A stretch of 64,000 nt of DNA, from contig NZ_JBCHVB010000003.1 of NCBI RefSeq assembly GCF_039023475.1, positions 310,001 through 374,000 of the forward strand. The letters run 5' to 3'. A program made the translations under genes and the position numbers. Of this stretch, positions 1-9,274 are shown piece by piece (the first letter of the stretch is position 1; each line of letters starts with the position of its first letter). This stretch comes from Erwinia sp039023475. Lineage in GTDB: Bacteria > Pseudomonadota > Gammaproteobacteria > Enterobacterales > Enterobacteriaceae. The notes under the pieces were generated by a model. It did not search any database, was not told the DNA's origin, and worked only from the letters and a program-made list of their open reading frames with translations.

Positions 1-77
1 CCCTTATATTTTCTATTTCAACTACGATAGCAGTAATTTTCTACGCAAATTTTAGCTATTTGCACCTCCTGAACTGA
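1..77 (+). CDS. C-terminal end of an O-unit membrane protein (partial)
   Basis: The third reading frame is open from the window edge to a TGA and encodes about 24 mostly hydrophobic residues, which fits the last membrane segment of an integral membrane protein. In L-FucNAc O-antigen clusters such as E. coli O26 the gene before fnlA is commonly the polymerase wzy or flippase wzx, so one of these is the likely owner. The assignment is inference from position; too little sequence is present to identify the family. Confidence 0.4.
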   Translation, partial: LIFSISTTIAVIFYANFSYLHLLN

Positions 78-105
78 TGATATTTATTATTGGGATTAAT
101 ATATT

Positions 106-1140
106 ATGTTTGAAAGTAAAACTTTACTTATTACTGGCGGTACGGGATCTTTTGGAAATGCTGTGCTCAACCGTTTTCTTAAAACTGATATTAAAGAAAT
201 TCGTATATTTTCACGTGATGAAAAAAAACAAGATGATATGCGAAAGAAATATAATGATCCTAAGTTAAAGTTTTATATAGGCGATGTTCGTGATTATGCA
301 AGTATTCTGAATGCTTCTCGTGGGGTAGATTATATTTACCATGCTGCTGCATTAAAGCAGGTGCCATCTTGTGAATTTCATCCTATGGAAGCAGTCAAAA
401 CGAATGTTATCGGTACGGAAAATGTTCTCGAAGCTGCAATTGCTAATCAAGTTAAAAGGGTTGTTTGTCTTAGTACTGATAAAGCCGTGTATCCTATTAA
501 TGCAATGGGTATATCTAAGGCGATGATGGAAAAAGTCATGGTGGCCAAATCCCGCAATATTGATAGTTCTAAAACCGTAATTTGCGGGACTCGCTATGGA
601 AATGTTATGGCTTCGCGTGGCTCGGTCATACCTCTATTTGTTGACTTAATTCGTTCCGGTCAACCTATTACTATCACCGATCCAAATATGACTCGCTTTA
701 TGATGACACTCGAAGATGCAGTAGATCTTGTTCTATATGCATTTGAGCATGGAAATAACGGTGATATTTTTGTTCAAAAAGCCCCAGCTGCTACTATTGA
801 GACACTGACAGTTGCTTTAAAAGAGTTGTTAGAGGCACAACAACATCCTGTTAATATCATCGGTACGCGTCATGGTGAAAAGCTTTATGAAGCGTTATTA
901 AGTCGTGAAGAGATGATTGCTGCTATAGATATGGGGGATTACTATCGGATTCCGCCTGATTTACGTGATCTTAATTATGGAAAATATGTTGAGCAGGGTG
1001 ATAAACGAATCTCTGAAGTTACCGACTATAATTCTCATAATACTCACCGATTGGATGTTGAAGGAATGAAAGCTTTGTTGCTAAAGCTACCTTTTATCCA
1101 TGCTTTACAGGCCGGAGAAGATTACGAATTGGATGCATAA
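106..1140 (+). CDS. fnlA: UDP-GlcNAc 4,6-dehydratase/5-epimerase (FnlA/WbjB/CapE family)
   Basis: First enzyme of UDP-N-acetyl-L-fucosamine synthesis: it converts UDP-GlcNAc to a 4-keto-6-deoxy sugar with inversion at C5, in the cytoplasm. The extended SDR fold is visible: a glycine-rich nucleotide-binding loop GGTGSFG at residues 11-17 and the STDK segment with Lys126. The usual SDR catalytic YxxxK is MGISK (Met134-Lys138), the Met replacement characteristic of the CapE/WbjB subfamily, so this is not a defect. The 344-residue length is normal for the family. It begins a tight series fnlA-fnlB-fnlC-wbuB-wbuC. The DNA is clearly AT-richer than the downstream housekeeping genes, as is usual for O-antigen loci. 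Confidence 0.93.
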   Translation: MFESKTLLITGGTGSFGNAVLNRFLKTDIKEIRIFSRDEKKQDDMRKKYNDPKLKFYIGDVRDYASILNASRGVDYIYHAAALKQVPSCEFHPMEAVKTNVIGTENVLEAAIANQVKRVVCLSTDKAVYPINAMGISKAMMEKVMVAKSRNIDSSKTVICGTRYGNVMASRGSVIPLFVDLIRSGQPITITDPNMTRFMMTLEDAVDLVLYAFEHGNNGDIFVQKAPAATIETLTVALKELLEAQQHPVNIIGTRHGEKLYEALLSREEMIAAIDMGDYYRIPPDLRDLNYGKYVEQGDKRISEVTDYNSHNTHRLDVEGMKALLLKLPFIHALQAGEDYELDA

Positions 1141-1141
1141 T

Positions 1142-2248
1142 ATGAATATTTTAGTTACAGGTGCGGATGGTTTCCTTGGTAAAAATCTTTGTTTAAGACT
1201 TGTTGAAGCCGGTTTTAATAAAATCATCAAAATTACGCGGGCTACATCCGAGGAGCAACTTATTGATGGACTGGTTCAGGCAGATTTTGTTTTTCATCTG
1301 GCTGGAATTAATCGTCCAGAAAACGATAGTGAATTCGAAACAGGCAATAGTGAATTTACTAAAAAAATCGTTAATGTTTTAGCTACTACGGATAAAAAAC
1401 CCCCTGTTATGCTAAGTTCTTCAACGCAGGCAGTATGCGAAAACACTTACGGTCATAGCAAAGCGCTGGCGGAGAAGTGGATTACTGATTATGGTAAAAT
1501 CAGTAAAGCCCGCTATTATATCTATCGGTTACCTAATGTTTTTGGGAAATGGTGTAAACCTGGATATAACTCTTTCGTTGCTACATTTTGTCATAATCTT
1601 GCTAATGATAAAGAGATCTCCATCCATAATCCTGATGCCGAAGTCACGATGATTTATATCGATGATTTTTGCAGTGAGATGATAACTCTTGTGCGCGATG
1701 AAAGAGAAAGCGGCTTCCGTCAGATATCTCCTATATATGCTGTAACCGTTGGTTATGTAGCCAATATGCTTAATTCTTTTAAGAAAAGCAGAGATACATT
1801 AATAACGGAGGAGGTAGGTCAAGGTTTCGTTCGTGCGCTTTACTCTACCTGGCTAAGTTACTTAAATCCGGAAAGTTTTAGTTATAAAGTGCCAGCTTAT
1901 AGTGATGAAAGGGGCGTTTTTTGTGAAATGCTTAAAACACCAAGCGCGGGCCAATTTTCTTTTTTCTCGGCGCATCCCGGCATTACGCGTGGTGGCCATT
2001 ACCACCATACAAAAAATGAAAAATTTCTTGTTATCAAAGGCCAAGCCCGTTTCAAATTCGAGCATGTTATCACCGGCGAGAAGTATGAACTTGTCACTTC
2101 CTCTGATAGTTTTGAGATAGTTGAAACGGCTCCCGGCTGGTCTCACGATATCACTAATATCGGTGATGATGAGTTGCTAGTAATGCTGTGGGCTAATGAA
2201 ATATTCGATCGTGAAGTGCCTGATACTATAGCGAGAGCTTTATCATGA
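1142..2248 (+). CDS. fnlB: UDP-2-acetamido-2,6-dideoxy-hexulose reductase/epimerase with C-terminal cupin (FnlB/WbjC/CapF family)
   Basis: Second enzyme of UDP-L-FucNAc synthesis: it epimerises at C3 and reduces the 4-keto intermediate to the talosamine derivative. Residues 1 to about 240 form an SDR domain with the nucleotide-binding GADGFLG at 7-13 and the catalytic YGHSK at 103-107. A cupin domain follows, with a HYHH metal cluster near residues 286-289 and a Glu a few residues later. This two-domain layout at about 368 residues is that of CapF. I chose the ATG directly after the fnlA stop codon because the upstream in-frame extension lies inside fnlA and the Rossmann strand begins right at this Met. 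Its end overlaps the fnlC start in an ATGA. Confidence 0.93.
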   Translation: MNILVTGADGFLGKNLCLRLVEAGFNKIIKITRATSEEQLIDGLVQADFVFHLAGINRPENDSEFETGNSEFTKKIVNVLATTDKKPPVMLSSSTQAVCENTYGHSKALAEKWITDYGKISKARYYIYRLPNVFGKWCKPGYNSFVATFCHNLANDKEISIHNPDAEVTMIYIDDFCSEMITLVRDERESGFRQISPIYAVTVGYVANMLNSFKKSRDTLITEEVGQGFVRALYSTWLSYLNPESFSYKVPAYSDERGVFCEMLKTPSAGQFSFFSAHPGITRGGHYHHTKNEKFLVIKGQARFKFEHVITGEKYELVTSSDSFEIVETAPGWSHDITNIGDDELLVMLWANEIFDREVPDTIARALS

Positions 2249-3375
2249 AAAAACTAAAAGTAGTCTCTGTCGTTGGTACCCGTCCTGAAATCATTCGTCT
2301 CTCTCGTGTTTTGGCAAAGCTTGATCTTTACTGCGACCATATCATTGTCCATACAGGGCAAAACTACGACTATGAGTTGAATGAAGTGTTTTTTAACGAT
2401 CTTGGGGTTAGAAAACCGGATTATTTCCTCAACGCTGCTGGTAAAAGCGCTGCGGAAACTATTGGACAGGTAATCATCAAAGTCGATGAAGTATTAGCTT
2501 TAATAAAACCTGAAGCGATGCTTGTACTTGGTGATACTAACTCTTGTATTTCAGCATTGCCGGCTAAGCGACGTAAAATCCCGATTTTCCATATGGAGGC
2601 AGGAAATCGTTGCTTTGATCAGCGCGTTCCTGAGGAAACCAATCGACGTATTGTTGATCACACTGCGGATGTGAATCTTACCTATAGCGATATAGCACGT
2701 GATTATCTTCTTACTGAGGGATTACCAGCTGACCGTATTATCAAAACTGGTAGCCCTATGTACGAAGTGTTAACGCATTATATGCCCCAAATCGATGCTT
2801 CTGACGTACTGGCAAGATTAAATCTGACTGCAGAAAAGTTTTTCGTAGTAAGTGCTCATCGGGAGGAAAATGTTGATTCGCCTAAAAATTTAGCAAAACT
2901 TGCTGACATCCTCAACACTATCGCTGAACGCTACAATTTACCTGTCATAGTTTCAACGCATCCGCGTACACGGCATCGTATTGAAGAAAATGGCATTACC
3001 TTCCATACCAATATTCACCTGTTAAAACCCCTTGGCTTCCACGACTATAACCATTTGCAAAAAAATGCCATGGCAGTGCTGTCAGACAGCGGCACAATTA
3101 CCGAAGAATCATCTATTATGAATTTCCCGGCACTGAATATTCGTGAAGCTCATGAGCGCCCTGAAGGTTTCGAGGAAGCTTCGGTAATGATGGTAGGATT
3201 AGAAACCAATAGGGTTTTGCAAGCGCTGGAGATCCTCGCTTCGCAGCCTCGTGGAGAGGAGCGTCTCTTACGTCAGGTATACGATTACAGTATGCCGAAT
3301 GTATCTGACAAGGTGGTCAGAATCATTCATTCTTATACTGATTATATTAAACGGGTTGTCTGGAAAGAGTACTAA
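2245..3375 (+). CDS. fnlC: UDP-N-acetyl-hexosamine 2-epimerase (FnlC/WbjD/CapG family)
   Basis: Final step to UDP-N-acetyl-L-fucosamine: C2 epimerisation of UDP-N-acetyl-L-talosamine-type intermediate. The protein is a WecB-fold non-hydrolysing epimerase with the expected landmarks: an N-terminal GTRPEIIRLS, HTGQNYDYELNEVFF, GDTNSC, HMEAGNRCFDQRVPEETNR, SAHREENV and the UDP-binding SDSGTITEESS near the C-terminus. Its 376-residue length is normal for WbjD/CapG. It is translationally coupled to fnlB by a 4-base overlap and to wbuB by a TAATG junction. Together with fnlA and fnlB it shows that the O-unit or capsule of this strain contains L-FucNAc. Confidence 0.93.
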   Translation: MKKLKVVSVVGTRPEIIRLSRVLAKLDLYCDHIIVHTGQNYDYELNEVFFNDLGVRKPDYFLNAAGKSAAETIGQVIIKVDEVLALIKPEAMLVLGDTNSCISALPAKRRKIPIFHMEAGNRCFDQRVPEETNRRIVDHTADVNLTYSDIARDYLLTEGLPADRIIKTGSPMYEVLTHYMPQIDASDVLARLNLTAEKFFVVSAHREENVDSPKNLAKLADILNTIAERYNLPVIVSTHPRTRHRIEENGITFHTNIHLLKPLGFHDYNHLQKNAMAVLSDSGTITEESSIMNFPALNIREAHERPEGFEEASVMMVGLETNRVLQALEILASQPRGEERLLRQVYDYSMPNVSDKVVRIIHSYTDYIKRVVWKEY

Positions 3376-4589
3376 TGAATCTGGTTTTAATCATTGATGA
3401 TTATTTACCCCATAGTACGCGCGTTGGGGCTAAAATGTTTCACGAACTTGCTGTTGAACTTAGTCACAGGGGGCATCGTATTACTGTCATTACGCCTGAT
3501 TTTAATCAGAAAACTGCACTGACAGTTGATGAAGTTGATGGCATCACGGTCTGGCGCTTCAAAAGTGGTCCGATTAAAGATGTTGGAAAGATCCGTCGCG
3601 CTGGCAATGAAACTTTTTTATCCTTCAAAGCCTGGGGTGCAACAAAACATCTGATTAAACCGGATACTTTTGACAGTGCTATATATTATTCTCCATCAAT
3701 TTTTTGGGGGGGGCTTGTTCAACGTATAAAAAAACGCTGTCGCTGTCCGGCATATTTAGTACTACGCGATCTTTTTCCTCAATGGGTAATTGATGCAGGT
3801 ATGCTGAAAGCAGGCTCTTTGGTGGAGAAGTATTTCCGTCATTTCGAACATTATTCATATCGCCAGGCGGATTTTATTGGTCTGATGTCTGAAAAAAACC
3901 TGCAGATTTTTTCAGAGGTAAATAATAATTACTCATGTGAAGTATTGCGTAATTGGGCAGATTTACAGCCTGTCAAGGAAGCACATTCTGATTACATTCC
4001 CGTCCGGCAACGTTTAGGTTTGCAAAGTAAAGTCATATTTTTTTATGGCGGAAACATTGGCCATGCGCAGGATATGGCTAACCTGATGCGTCTGGTTCGG
4101 GGAATGCGGGATGAGAAAAACGCACATTTTCTTTTTGTCGGGCAAGGTGATGAAGTTGAACTAATTAATAATTTAGCCACAGAATGGCACCTTGAAAACT
4201 TCAGCTATTTGTCATCTGTCAATCAGAAGGAATTTAAGCATCTCCTTGCTGAGATTGATATTGGTCTTTTTTCCCTTTCATCTCAGCATACTGCGCATAA
4301 CTTTCCTGGTAAATTGCTGGGATATATGGTCGAGTCACTACCTGTACTCGGCAGCGTTAACCGCGGAAATGATTTACAAGATATCATCACTGACAATAAT
4401 GCCGGATTTATCCATATCAACGGTGAAGATGAAAAACTCCTTACTTCCGCAAAGAAACTTTACCATAGTACTGAATTACGTAACGAAATGGGGGGCTGCG
4501 CTTATAATTTGCTTTGTAAGGAGTTTTCCGTCACCGCAGCTGCACAGCTAATCGAAATGAAAATCAAGGGTAATAATGCATCTGTTTGA
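3375..4589 (+). CDS. wbuB: Glycosyltransferase family 4, probable L-fucosamine transferase (WbuB-like)
   Basis: A 404-residue GT4/GT-B glycosyltransferase. The N-terminal half has the typical acceptor-domain opening (LVLIIDDYLPHSTRVG, then ELAVELSHRGHRITVITP). The C-terminal donor domain starts near residue 210 with FFYGGNIGHAQDM, and the sugar-nucleotide loop region follows at FPGKLLGYMVESLPVLGS. Position directly after fnlABC matches wbuB of E. coli O26-type clusters, where the enzyme adds L-FucNAc to the lipid-linked O-unit at the cytoplasmic face. Donor specificity is inferred from context. The last codons overlap the wbuC start by 14 bases. Confidence 0.85.
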   Translation: MNLVLIIDDYLPHSTRVGAKMFHELAVELSHRGHRITVITPDFNQKTALTVDEVDGITVWRFKSGPIKDVGKIRRAGNETFLSFKAWGATKHLIKPDTFDSAIYYSPSIFWGGLVQRIKKRCRCPAYLVLRDLFPQWVIDAGMLKAGSLVEKYFRHFEHYSYRQADFIGLMSEKNLQIFSEVNNNYSCEVLRNWADLQPVKEAHSDYIPVRQRLGLQSKVIFFYGGNIGHAQDMANLMRLVRGMRDEKNAHFLFVGQGDEVELINNLATEWHLENFSYLSSVNQKEFKHLLAEIDIGLFSLSSQHTAHNFPGKLLGYMVESLPVLGSVNRGNDLQDIITDNNAGFIHINGEDEKLLTSAKKLYHSTELRNEMGGCAYNLLCKEFSVTAAAQLIEMKIKGNNASV

Positions 4590-4989
4590 TGAAACAATAA
4601 TAAATGATTTATACCACGAAGCTGAGTCTTCTGAACGCAAGCGCTCACACCTTCTGTTGCATAAATCTCATCAGGAAAAAGTACAGCGTTTGATTATTGC
4701 TTTTGTCAAAGGGAGTTTTGTTGACCCACATTATCATGAGCTGCCAGGCCAGTGGGAAATGTTTATCGTTGTCCAGGGGGTTTTAAGAATAAAACTCTAT
4801 GATGATAAAGGCAATATCATTAAGTCTTTTGAAGTCGGTCAATCATTACCTGTTTCTATCGTTGAATTCCAACCCGGTGATATACATAGTGTTGAATGCG
4901 TTTCCGAACGGGCATTAATGATGGAAGTTAAAGAGGGGCCATTTGACCCTCATTATGCCAAGGCTTTTCCACACTGGTTGTCCGTTTGA
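4576..4989 (+). CDS. wbuC: WbuC-family cupin-fold protein
   Basis: A 137-residue single-domain cupin. The HYHELPGQWE metal-binding signature lies about residues 53-62, and a second cupin motif (PGDIHSVE) near residue 102 provides the last histidine. Proteins of this family are commonly the final gene of FucNAc-containing O-antigen clusters (wbuC in E. coli O26 and others) and their reaction has not been established. The start within the 3' end of wbuB is supported by an AAGGG element a few bases upstream. Its role in O-unit assembly is inferred from position only. Confidence 0.85.
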   Translation: MHLFDETIINDLYHEAESSERKRSHLLLHKSHQEKVQRLIIAFVKGSFVDPHYHELPGQWEMFIVVQGVLRIKLYDDKGNIIKSFEVGQSLPVSIVEFQPGDIHSVECVSERALMMEVKEGPFDPHYAKAFPHWLSV

Positions 4990-4996
4990 TATGTTC

Positions 4997-5025
4997 AAGC
5001 AATCAGAACGATTGCTTTAAATTTT
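4997..5025 (+). terminator. Weak hairpin terminator after wbuC
   Basis: An 8-bp inverted repeat, AAGCAATC and GATTGCTT, with a 5-base loop is followed by an AT-rich, T-containing tail. It lies between wbuC and gnd and could end the polysaccharide operon or attenuate it before gnd. The tract is not a clean T-run, so activity is uncertain. Confidence 0.45.
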
Positions 5026-5159
5026 CTTCTGTTTAGCATTTGAACAGTTATACATTAATCAGCATCAAACGCTATTATCGGGCGCTAGTATTGAGTTAAT
5101 ATCAATCATACTTTGCGCTGCTGTTAAGTCGCAGTGAACACACCTCACAGGAGAATGTA

Positions 5160-6566
5160 ATGTCCAAGCAACAGATCGGCGTTGTAGGTATGGCTGTAAT
5201 GGGCCGTAATCTGGCGCTCAATATTGAGAGCCGCGGCTATTCAGTATCTATCTTTAACCGCTCGCGTGAGAAAACGGATGAAGTCGTTGCAGAGAATCCG
5301 GGTAAAAAACTGGTTCCTCATTACAGCATCGAAGAGTTTGTGGATTCGCTTGAGAAACCTCGTCGCATCCTGCTGATGGTGCAGGCTGGTGAAGCGACAG
5401 ACAAAACTATTGCTTCGTTGACTCCACACCTTGATAAAGGCGATATCCTGATTGATGGTGGTAACACCTTCTATAAAGATACTATCCGTCGTAACCGAGA
5501 GCTGTCAGAACAGGGCTTCAACTTTATCGGCACTGGTGTATCCGGTGGCGAAGAGGGTGCACTGAAAGGCCCTTCAATCATGCCTGGTGGCCAGAAAGAA
5601 GCTTACGAGCTGGTTGCGCCGATCCTTAATGAGATCGCCGCCCGTGCAGAAGGTGAAGCTTGCGTAGCTTATATGGGACCAGATGGTGCAGGTCACTACG
5701 TTAAGATGGTGCACAATGGTATTGAGTACGGCGACATGCAGCTAATTGCTGAAGCCTACTCTTTGCTGAAAAATGCCCTCAACCTGAGTAACGAAGAGCT
5801 GGCTAAGACCTTTAGCGAATGGAACGAAGGTGAGCTGAGCAGCTATCTGATCGACATCACCAAAGACATCTTCACGAAAAAAGATGAAGACGGTAACTAT
5901 CTGGTCGATGTGATCCTGGATGAAGCGGCCAATAAAGGCACGGGTAAGTGGACCAGCCAGAGCTCCCTGGATCTCGGTGAGCCGCTGTCACTGATCACTG
6001 AATCTGTGTTTGCCCGTTATCTTTCCTCATTAAAAACTCAGCGTGTTGCTGCATCCAAGGTACTGAGCGGCCCGCAGGTTAAAACCATCAGCGGTGAGAA
6101 AGACGAATTTGTTGAGAAAGTGCGTCGCGCGCTTTACCTCGGTAAAATCGTTTCTTATGCTCAGGGCTTCTCTCAGCTGAAAGCGGCATCTACTGAGAAC
6201 AACTGGGATCTGCACTACGGTGAGATTGCTAAAATCTTCCGTGCTGGCTGCATCATTCGCGCTCAGTTCCTGCAGAAGATCACTGATGCCTATGCTGATG
6301 ATGCAAACATCGCTAACCTGCTGCTGGCACCTTACTTTAAAAACATTGCTGATGAATATCAGCAGGCGCTGCGTGACGTTGTGGCTTATGCAGTACAAAA
6401 TGGTATCCCAACGCCAACTTTTTCTGCAGCTATCGCATACTACGACAGCTACCGTTCAGCAGTACTGCCAGCGAACTTGATTCAGGCTCAGCGCGACTAC
6501 TTCGGTGCGCATACCTATAAGCGTACGGATAAAGAAGGTGTTTTCCACACGGAATGGCTGGATTAA
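5160..6566 (+). CDS. gnd: 6-phosphogluconate dehydrogenase, decarboxylating
   Basis: Oxidative decarboxylation of 6-phosphogluconate to ribulose 5-phosphate with NADP, in the cytosolic pentose phosphate pathway. The 468-residue protein has the N-terminal dinucleotide loop VVGMAVMGRN, the GVSGGEEGALKGPSIMPGG substrate segment and the KMVHNGIEYGDMQ active-site helix. It ends with the family's typical HTEWLD. An AGGAG ribosome-binding site precedes the ATG. In enterobacteria gnd marks the edge of the O-antigen locus, as it does here. It is followed by a strong terminator. Confidence 0.98.
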   Translation: MSKQQIGVVGMAVMGRNLALNIESRGYSVSIFNRSREKTDEVVAENPGKKLVPHYSIEEFVDSLEKPRRILLMVQAGEATDKTIASLTPHLDKGDILIDGGNTFYKDTIRRNRELSEQGFNFIGTGVSGGEEGALKGPSIMPGGQKEAYELVAPILNEIAARAEGEACVAYMGPDGAGHYVKMVHNGIEYGDMQLIAEAYSLLKNALNLSNEELAKTFSEWNEGELSSYLIDITKDIFTKKDEDGNYLVDVILDEAANKGTGKWTSQSSLDLGEPLSLITESVFARYLSSLKTQRVAASKVLSGPQVKTISGEKDEFVEKVRRALYLGKIVSYAQGFSQLKAASTENNWDLHYGEIAKIFRAGCIIRAQFLQKITDAYADDANIANLLLAPYFKNIADEYQQALRDVVAYAVQNGIPTPTFSAAIAYYDSYRSAVLPANLIQAQRDYFGAHTYKRTDKEGVFHTEWLD

Positions 6567-6579
6567 TCCTGGTTTGCTT

Positions 6580-6606
6580 AAAAAACCTCCCTTTGGGAGG
6601 TTTTTT
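6580..6606 (+). terminator. Rho-independent terminator of gnd
   Basis: AACCTCCC and GGGAGGTT form a hairpin with a very short loop, followed by six Ts and preceded by As, so it may work from both sides. Confidence 0.9.
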
Positions 6607-6703
6607 ATTGGATTGAGATAACGCAATATGCATCTTTTTGTTATTGTTTTCCCAGTCGTTTATCATTCCACTTTTTAATTATTAAGTTGGGTATACCAGA
6701 AAC

Positions 6704-7714
6704 ATGACTCAAGAAAATAAGACAAACACGGACCAGTCTTTACTTCGTCAGACTTTTTTTAACAATGATGATGAGCTTGACCTGCTTGATGTGGTGGCTC
6801 AATTGTGGAAAGGCAAAAAAACGGTTGTAGCGACGATCATTATTTTCGTTTTACTGGCAGTAGCTTACCTGTTCATCGCTAAAGAAAAATGGACGTCACA
6901 AACGATTGTCACACAGCCCAGCGCAGGGCAGGTAGCCAACTATAACGCCGCGCTTAACGTGCTTTATTCACAGTATCCGCAGGATAAACCTGGTCTGGCT
7001 GAACTACAGGACCAGCTTTTTGGGCGTTTTAGCTCATCCCTTTATGCGCTTTCAGACTCACTACAGAATCTGCAGGATCCGCTGGATTTGAAAGTCACCC
7101 CCGTTACTGTTGGACAGACGGAACCGCTACGCGTGACGTTTAGTGCGCAAACCGCTAAAGAAGCGCAGGCGCAGGTAACGCACTTTATCGAGAAAATGAA
7201 TGATGAGGTGGTTGACGATTATGGGGCGGACATTAAACGCAGCATGGAGGTTAAATCCAGGGAGCTTAGCGACTCGCTAAACTCACAGATGAAGGTTGCG
7301 CAGGATAAAAAAGAGCAGCGTATTGAGGCTCTGAAGCAGGCGCTTAAGGTTGCGGAAGCTTCTGGCATTGCCAATTCACAACTGACCCAGGCAGAGCACT
7401 TATCAGATGATACGCTTTACCTGTTGGGCGCCAAATCGTTGAATGCCGCAATAACCAATGAAGCGACTCGCCCCTTACCGCTGGACGAAAATTACTATGC
7501 AACGCAGCGAGCGTTACGCTCAATACAGGACCTGAGGATCCAGGTAGATAACCTACAATCCTTCCGCTATATCATGCAGCCGGATTTACCTTTACGTCGC
7601 GATAGCCCGAAACGCGGTCTGACGGTTATCTTTGCAGTATTACTTGGCGGGATTATTGGCTCAGCGATTGTATTGGGGCGTAATATAGCACGCAGATACC
7701 GTGAAAATCATTAA
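6704..7714 (+). CDS. wzz: Wzz-family O-antigen chain-length determinant
   Basis: Inner-membrane polysaccharide co-polymerase that sets the modal length of O-antigen or capsule chains made by Wzy. The 336-residue protein has the classical layout: cytoplasmic N-terminus, a first membrane helix about residues 38-58, a long periplasmic coiled-coil-rich domain, and a second helix about residues 306-326 followed by a short basic tail. The proline-rich element before the second helix (MQPDLPLRRDSPKRG) is the Wzz signature. It stands alone between gnd and the next terminator, a common position for wzz in enterobacteria. FepE-type variants share this fold, so whether it specifies short or very long chains cannot be read from the sequence. 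Confidence 0.92.
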   Translation: MTQENKTNTDQSLLRQTFFNNDDELDLLDVVAQLWKGKKTVVATIIIFVLLAVAYLFIAKEKWTSQTIVTQPSAGQVANYNAALNVLYSQYPQDKPGLAELQDQLFGRFSSSLYALSDSLQNLQDPLDLKVTPVTVGQTEPLRVTFSAQTAKEAQAQVTHFIEKMNDEVVDDYGADIKRSMEVKSRELSDSLNSQMKVAQDKKEQRIEALKQALKVAEASGIANSQLTQAEHLSDDTLYLLGAKSLNAAITNEATRPLPLDENYYATQRALRSIQDLRIQVDNLQSFRYIMQPDLPLRRDSPKRGLTVIFAVLLGGIIGSAIVLGRNIARRYRENH

Positions 7715-7730
7715 GCAACAAGCATTCAGA

Positions 7731-7756
7731 AACCCGGCAACAGCCGGGTTTTTTTG
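7731..7756 (+). terminator. Rho-independent terminator of wzz
   Basis: AACCCGGC, a short loop and GCCGGGTT are followed by a run of Ts, just after the wzz stop codon. Confidence 0.9.
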
Positions 7757-7839
7757 TGTTTGTTATTACTCATTCTGGCATGCTGTTTAGCTGTTCTTAC
7801 CCGTTACCGACCGCTGCTTTTTAACTGTACGTGAATTCT

Positions 7840-7989
7840 ATGCGAGAGGGCTTCTGGGCTGACGTCATAAATGCGCACGGTATAGCTATCTGGATTGCAA
7901 AAGAATGGTGGGGCAATCGTATTCATGAACATCTGGAGGAGTATGGGACCCTGCCAGCTTGCAGGATGAGTTATGCTCAGCAACAGTGA
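7840..7989 (+). CDS. Small ORF of 49 residues between wzz and the acyltransferase, unrecognised
   Basis: A short open frame starting at ATG, or three codons earlier at a GTG at 7831. It encodes a tryptophan-rich peptide (WADV, IWIAKEWWG) with no motif I recognise and no obvious ribosome-binding site. It could be a remnant of a longer gene or chance. The rest of the 430-bp interval between wzz and the next gene holds only the two terminators listed. Confidence 0.22.
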   Translation: MREGFWADVINAHGIAIWIAKEWWGNRIHEHLEEYGTLPACRMSYAQQQ

Positions 7990-8093
7990 TTTTTAAAGAC
8001 AAAGGATAGTACGTTGTGTGCCTTTAAACTCAGCCATTATCACACTCCCCAGATTGAAGTTGTAAACATGCCTGAAATACCACAGGCCAAGCC

Positions 8094-8127
8094 TGAAAAA
8101 AAGCCTGCATCAGCAGGCTTTTTTATT
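8094..8127. terminator. Bidirectional terminator
   Basis: AAAAAGCCTGC and GCAGGCTTTTTT form a hairpin flanked by A and T runs on either side. It can end transcription of the acyltransferase on the minus strand and any plus-strand readthrough from wzz. Confidence 0.85.
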
Positions 8128-8143
8128 TACAACGTCACGCCCA

Positions 8144-9274
8144 TCACTCGGGTCGTAAGGGTGCGGTAGCAGGCTTCGCAGTAGCAGGTTTCAGACCAAA
8201 TACCGTGGAGAGCACCTTACTACGCTTCACCACAAAGTAGAGCAGCAGGCTGCAGCTTAACCCAATCAGCGTTATCGTCGCTACGTAGCTGAGAGAATAC
8301 GCTTTCCCCAGCCAGGCATCCGCGAACCAGGAGAAAAAGATCACCACGGGATAGTGCATGATATAGACCACCAGCGCGGAATCCACGACGAGCTTTACAG
8401 TTTTACTCTCTTTGATCGACATCTTCTCAAAGAAAAACACCAGCCAGAAAGAGAACAGCACGGAGAAGACGCTGGCAATCAGGGTCGGGATATATTTCAT
8501 CATCCCTTCAATCTGGCGATCCAGGATCACATAGAAGGAGAGGTAGGTAAGCAGGCCGAAAGGAAGCAGTAGCCAGGATTTGAGTATAAAACTGGTTTTA
8601 ATCCGCGGGATTTGATCTCTGTTGACGTACAGCGCATAACCCGCGACATAGTAGATAAAGAAGCGCGCCGTTACTGGCAGCAGAGCTACCAGTTCACCCA
8701 TATCTTTCACCACGTACTTCACCGCAAAGAAGAAGTTACAGGCGATAATGATCGCCGCGACGATGACCGGAAGGGGTAACTTGCGAAATAGTACTGAGAT
8801 CTTTTCACACCAGCTCACCGGCACGATTAGCGACATGATCGACAGCGACACCAGGAACCACAAATGGTGCAGATAACCCCAGGAGTGCAGCAATCCGGTG
8901 TTGGTAATCTGCTCACCGTCGATAAAGGAAGTGATGAGGTACATGACTGGTGGAATAAAGGCGAATGCACCCACCAACGGTAGCAGCACGCGCTTCTTCC
9001 TGTTGTCGATAAAGAAATCCTTTCCCTTACGCAGGATAACCATGGCTGAGAACATACCGGAGAGGAAGAAAAACGCCTCCATCCGGAAAGTATGGACAAA
9101 TTCAATCAGCGATGAAAAAGCGATCGATTCATTTTTGTTGGCGATATAGTACCAGCTATTATTATTACCCGGCAGGCTTCTTGCGGCATGATAAAGCACC
9201 CCCTCAAGGATTAGTATGGCTCGTAGAAAGTCGAGACCTATATTTCTTCTGGCTAAAAAAGGTGAGGTTTCCAT
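8144..9274 (-). CDS. Acyltransferase 3 family membrane protein, OpgC-like
   Basis: A 376-residue multi-pass inner-membrane acyltransferase. The N-terminus carries the family's catalytic region (GLDFLRAILILEGVLYHAAR, with the conserved His near residue 27). FRMEAFFFLSGMF and KKRVLLPL follow, and about ten hydrophobic helices run to the C-terminus. The FRMEAFFFLSGMF/KKRVLLPL arrangement is seen in OpgC/MdoC-type proteins that succinylate or acylate periplasmic glucans; O-antigen acetylases share the fold, so the substrate is open. The C-terminus is low-complexity, with repeated Ala-Thr-Lys-Pro. It is monocistronic, ends at a strong terminator, and faces a divergent secreted SGNH esterase across a 718-bp gap. 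Confidence 0.82.
   Translation of the reverse strand: METSPFLARRNIGLDFLRAILILEGVLYHAARSLPGNNNSWYYIANKNESIAFSSLIEFVHTFRMEAFFFLSGMFSAMVILRKGKDFFIDNRKKRVLLPLVGAFAFIPPVMYLITSFIDGEQITNTGLLHSWGYLHHLWFLVSLSIMSLIVPVSWCEKISVLFRKLPLPVIVAAIIIACNFFFAVKYVVKDMGELVALLPVTARFFIYYVAGYALYVNRDQIPRIKTSFILKSWLLLPFGLLTYLSFYVILDRQIEGMMKYIPTLIASVFSVLFSFWLVFFFEKMSIKESKTVKLVVDSALVVYIMHYPVVIFFSWFADAWLGKAYSLSYVATITLIGLSCSLLLYFVVKRSKVLSTVFGLKPATAKPATAPLRPE

Noticed and set aside
106..1140. Met in place of the catalytic Tyr of FnlA as a possible inactivating mutation
   Set aside because: The MxxxK form is the known state of the CapE/WbjB subfamily.
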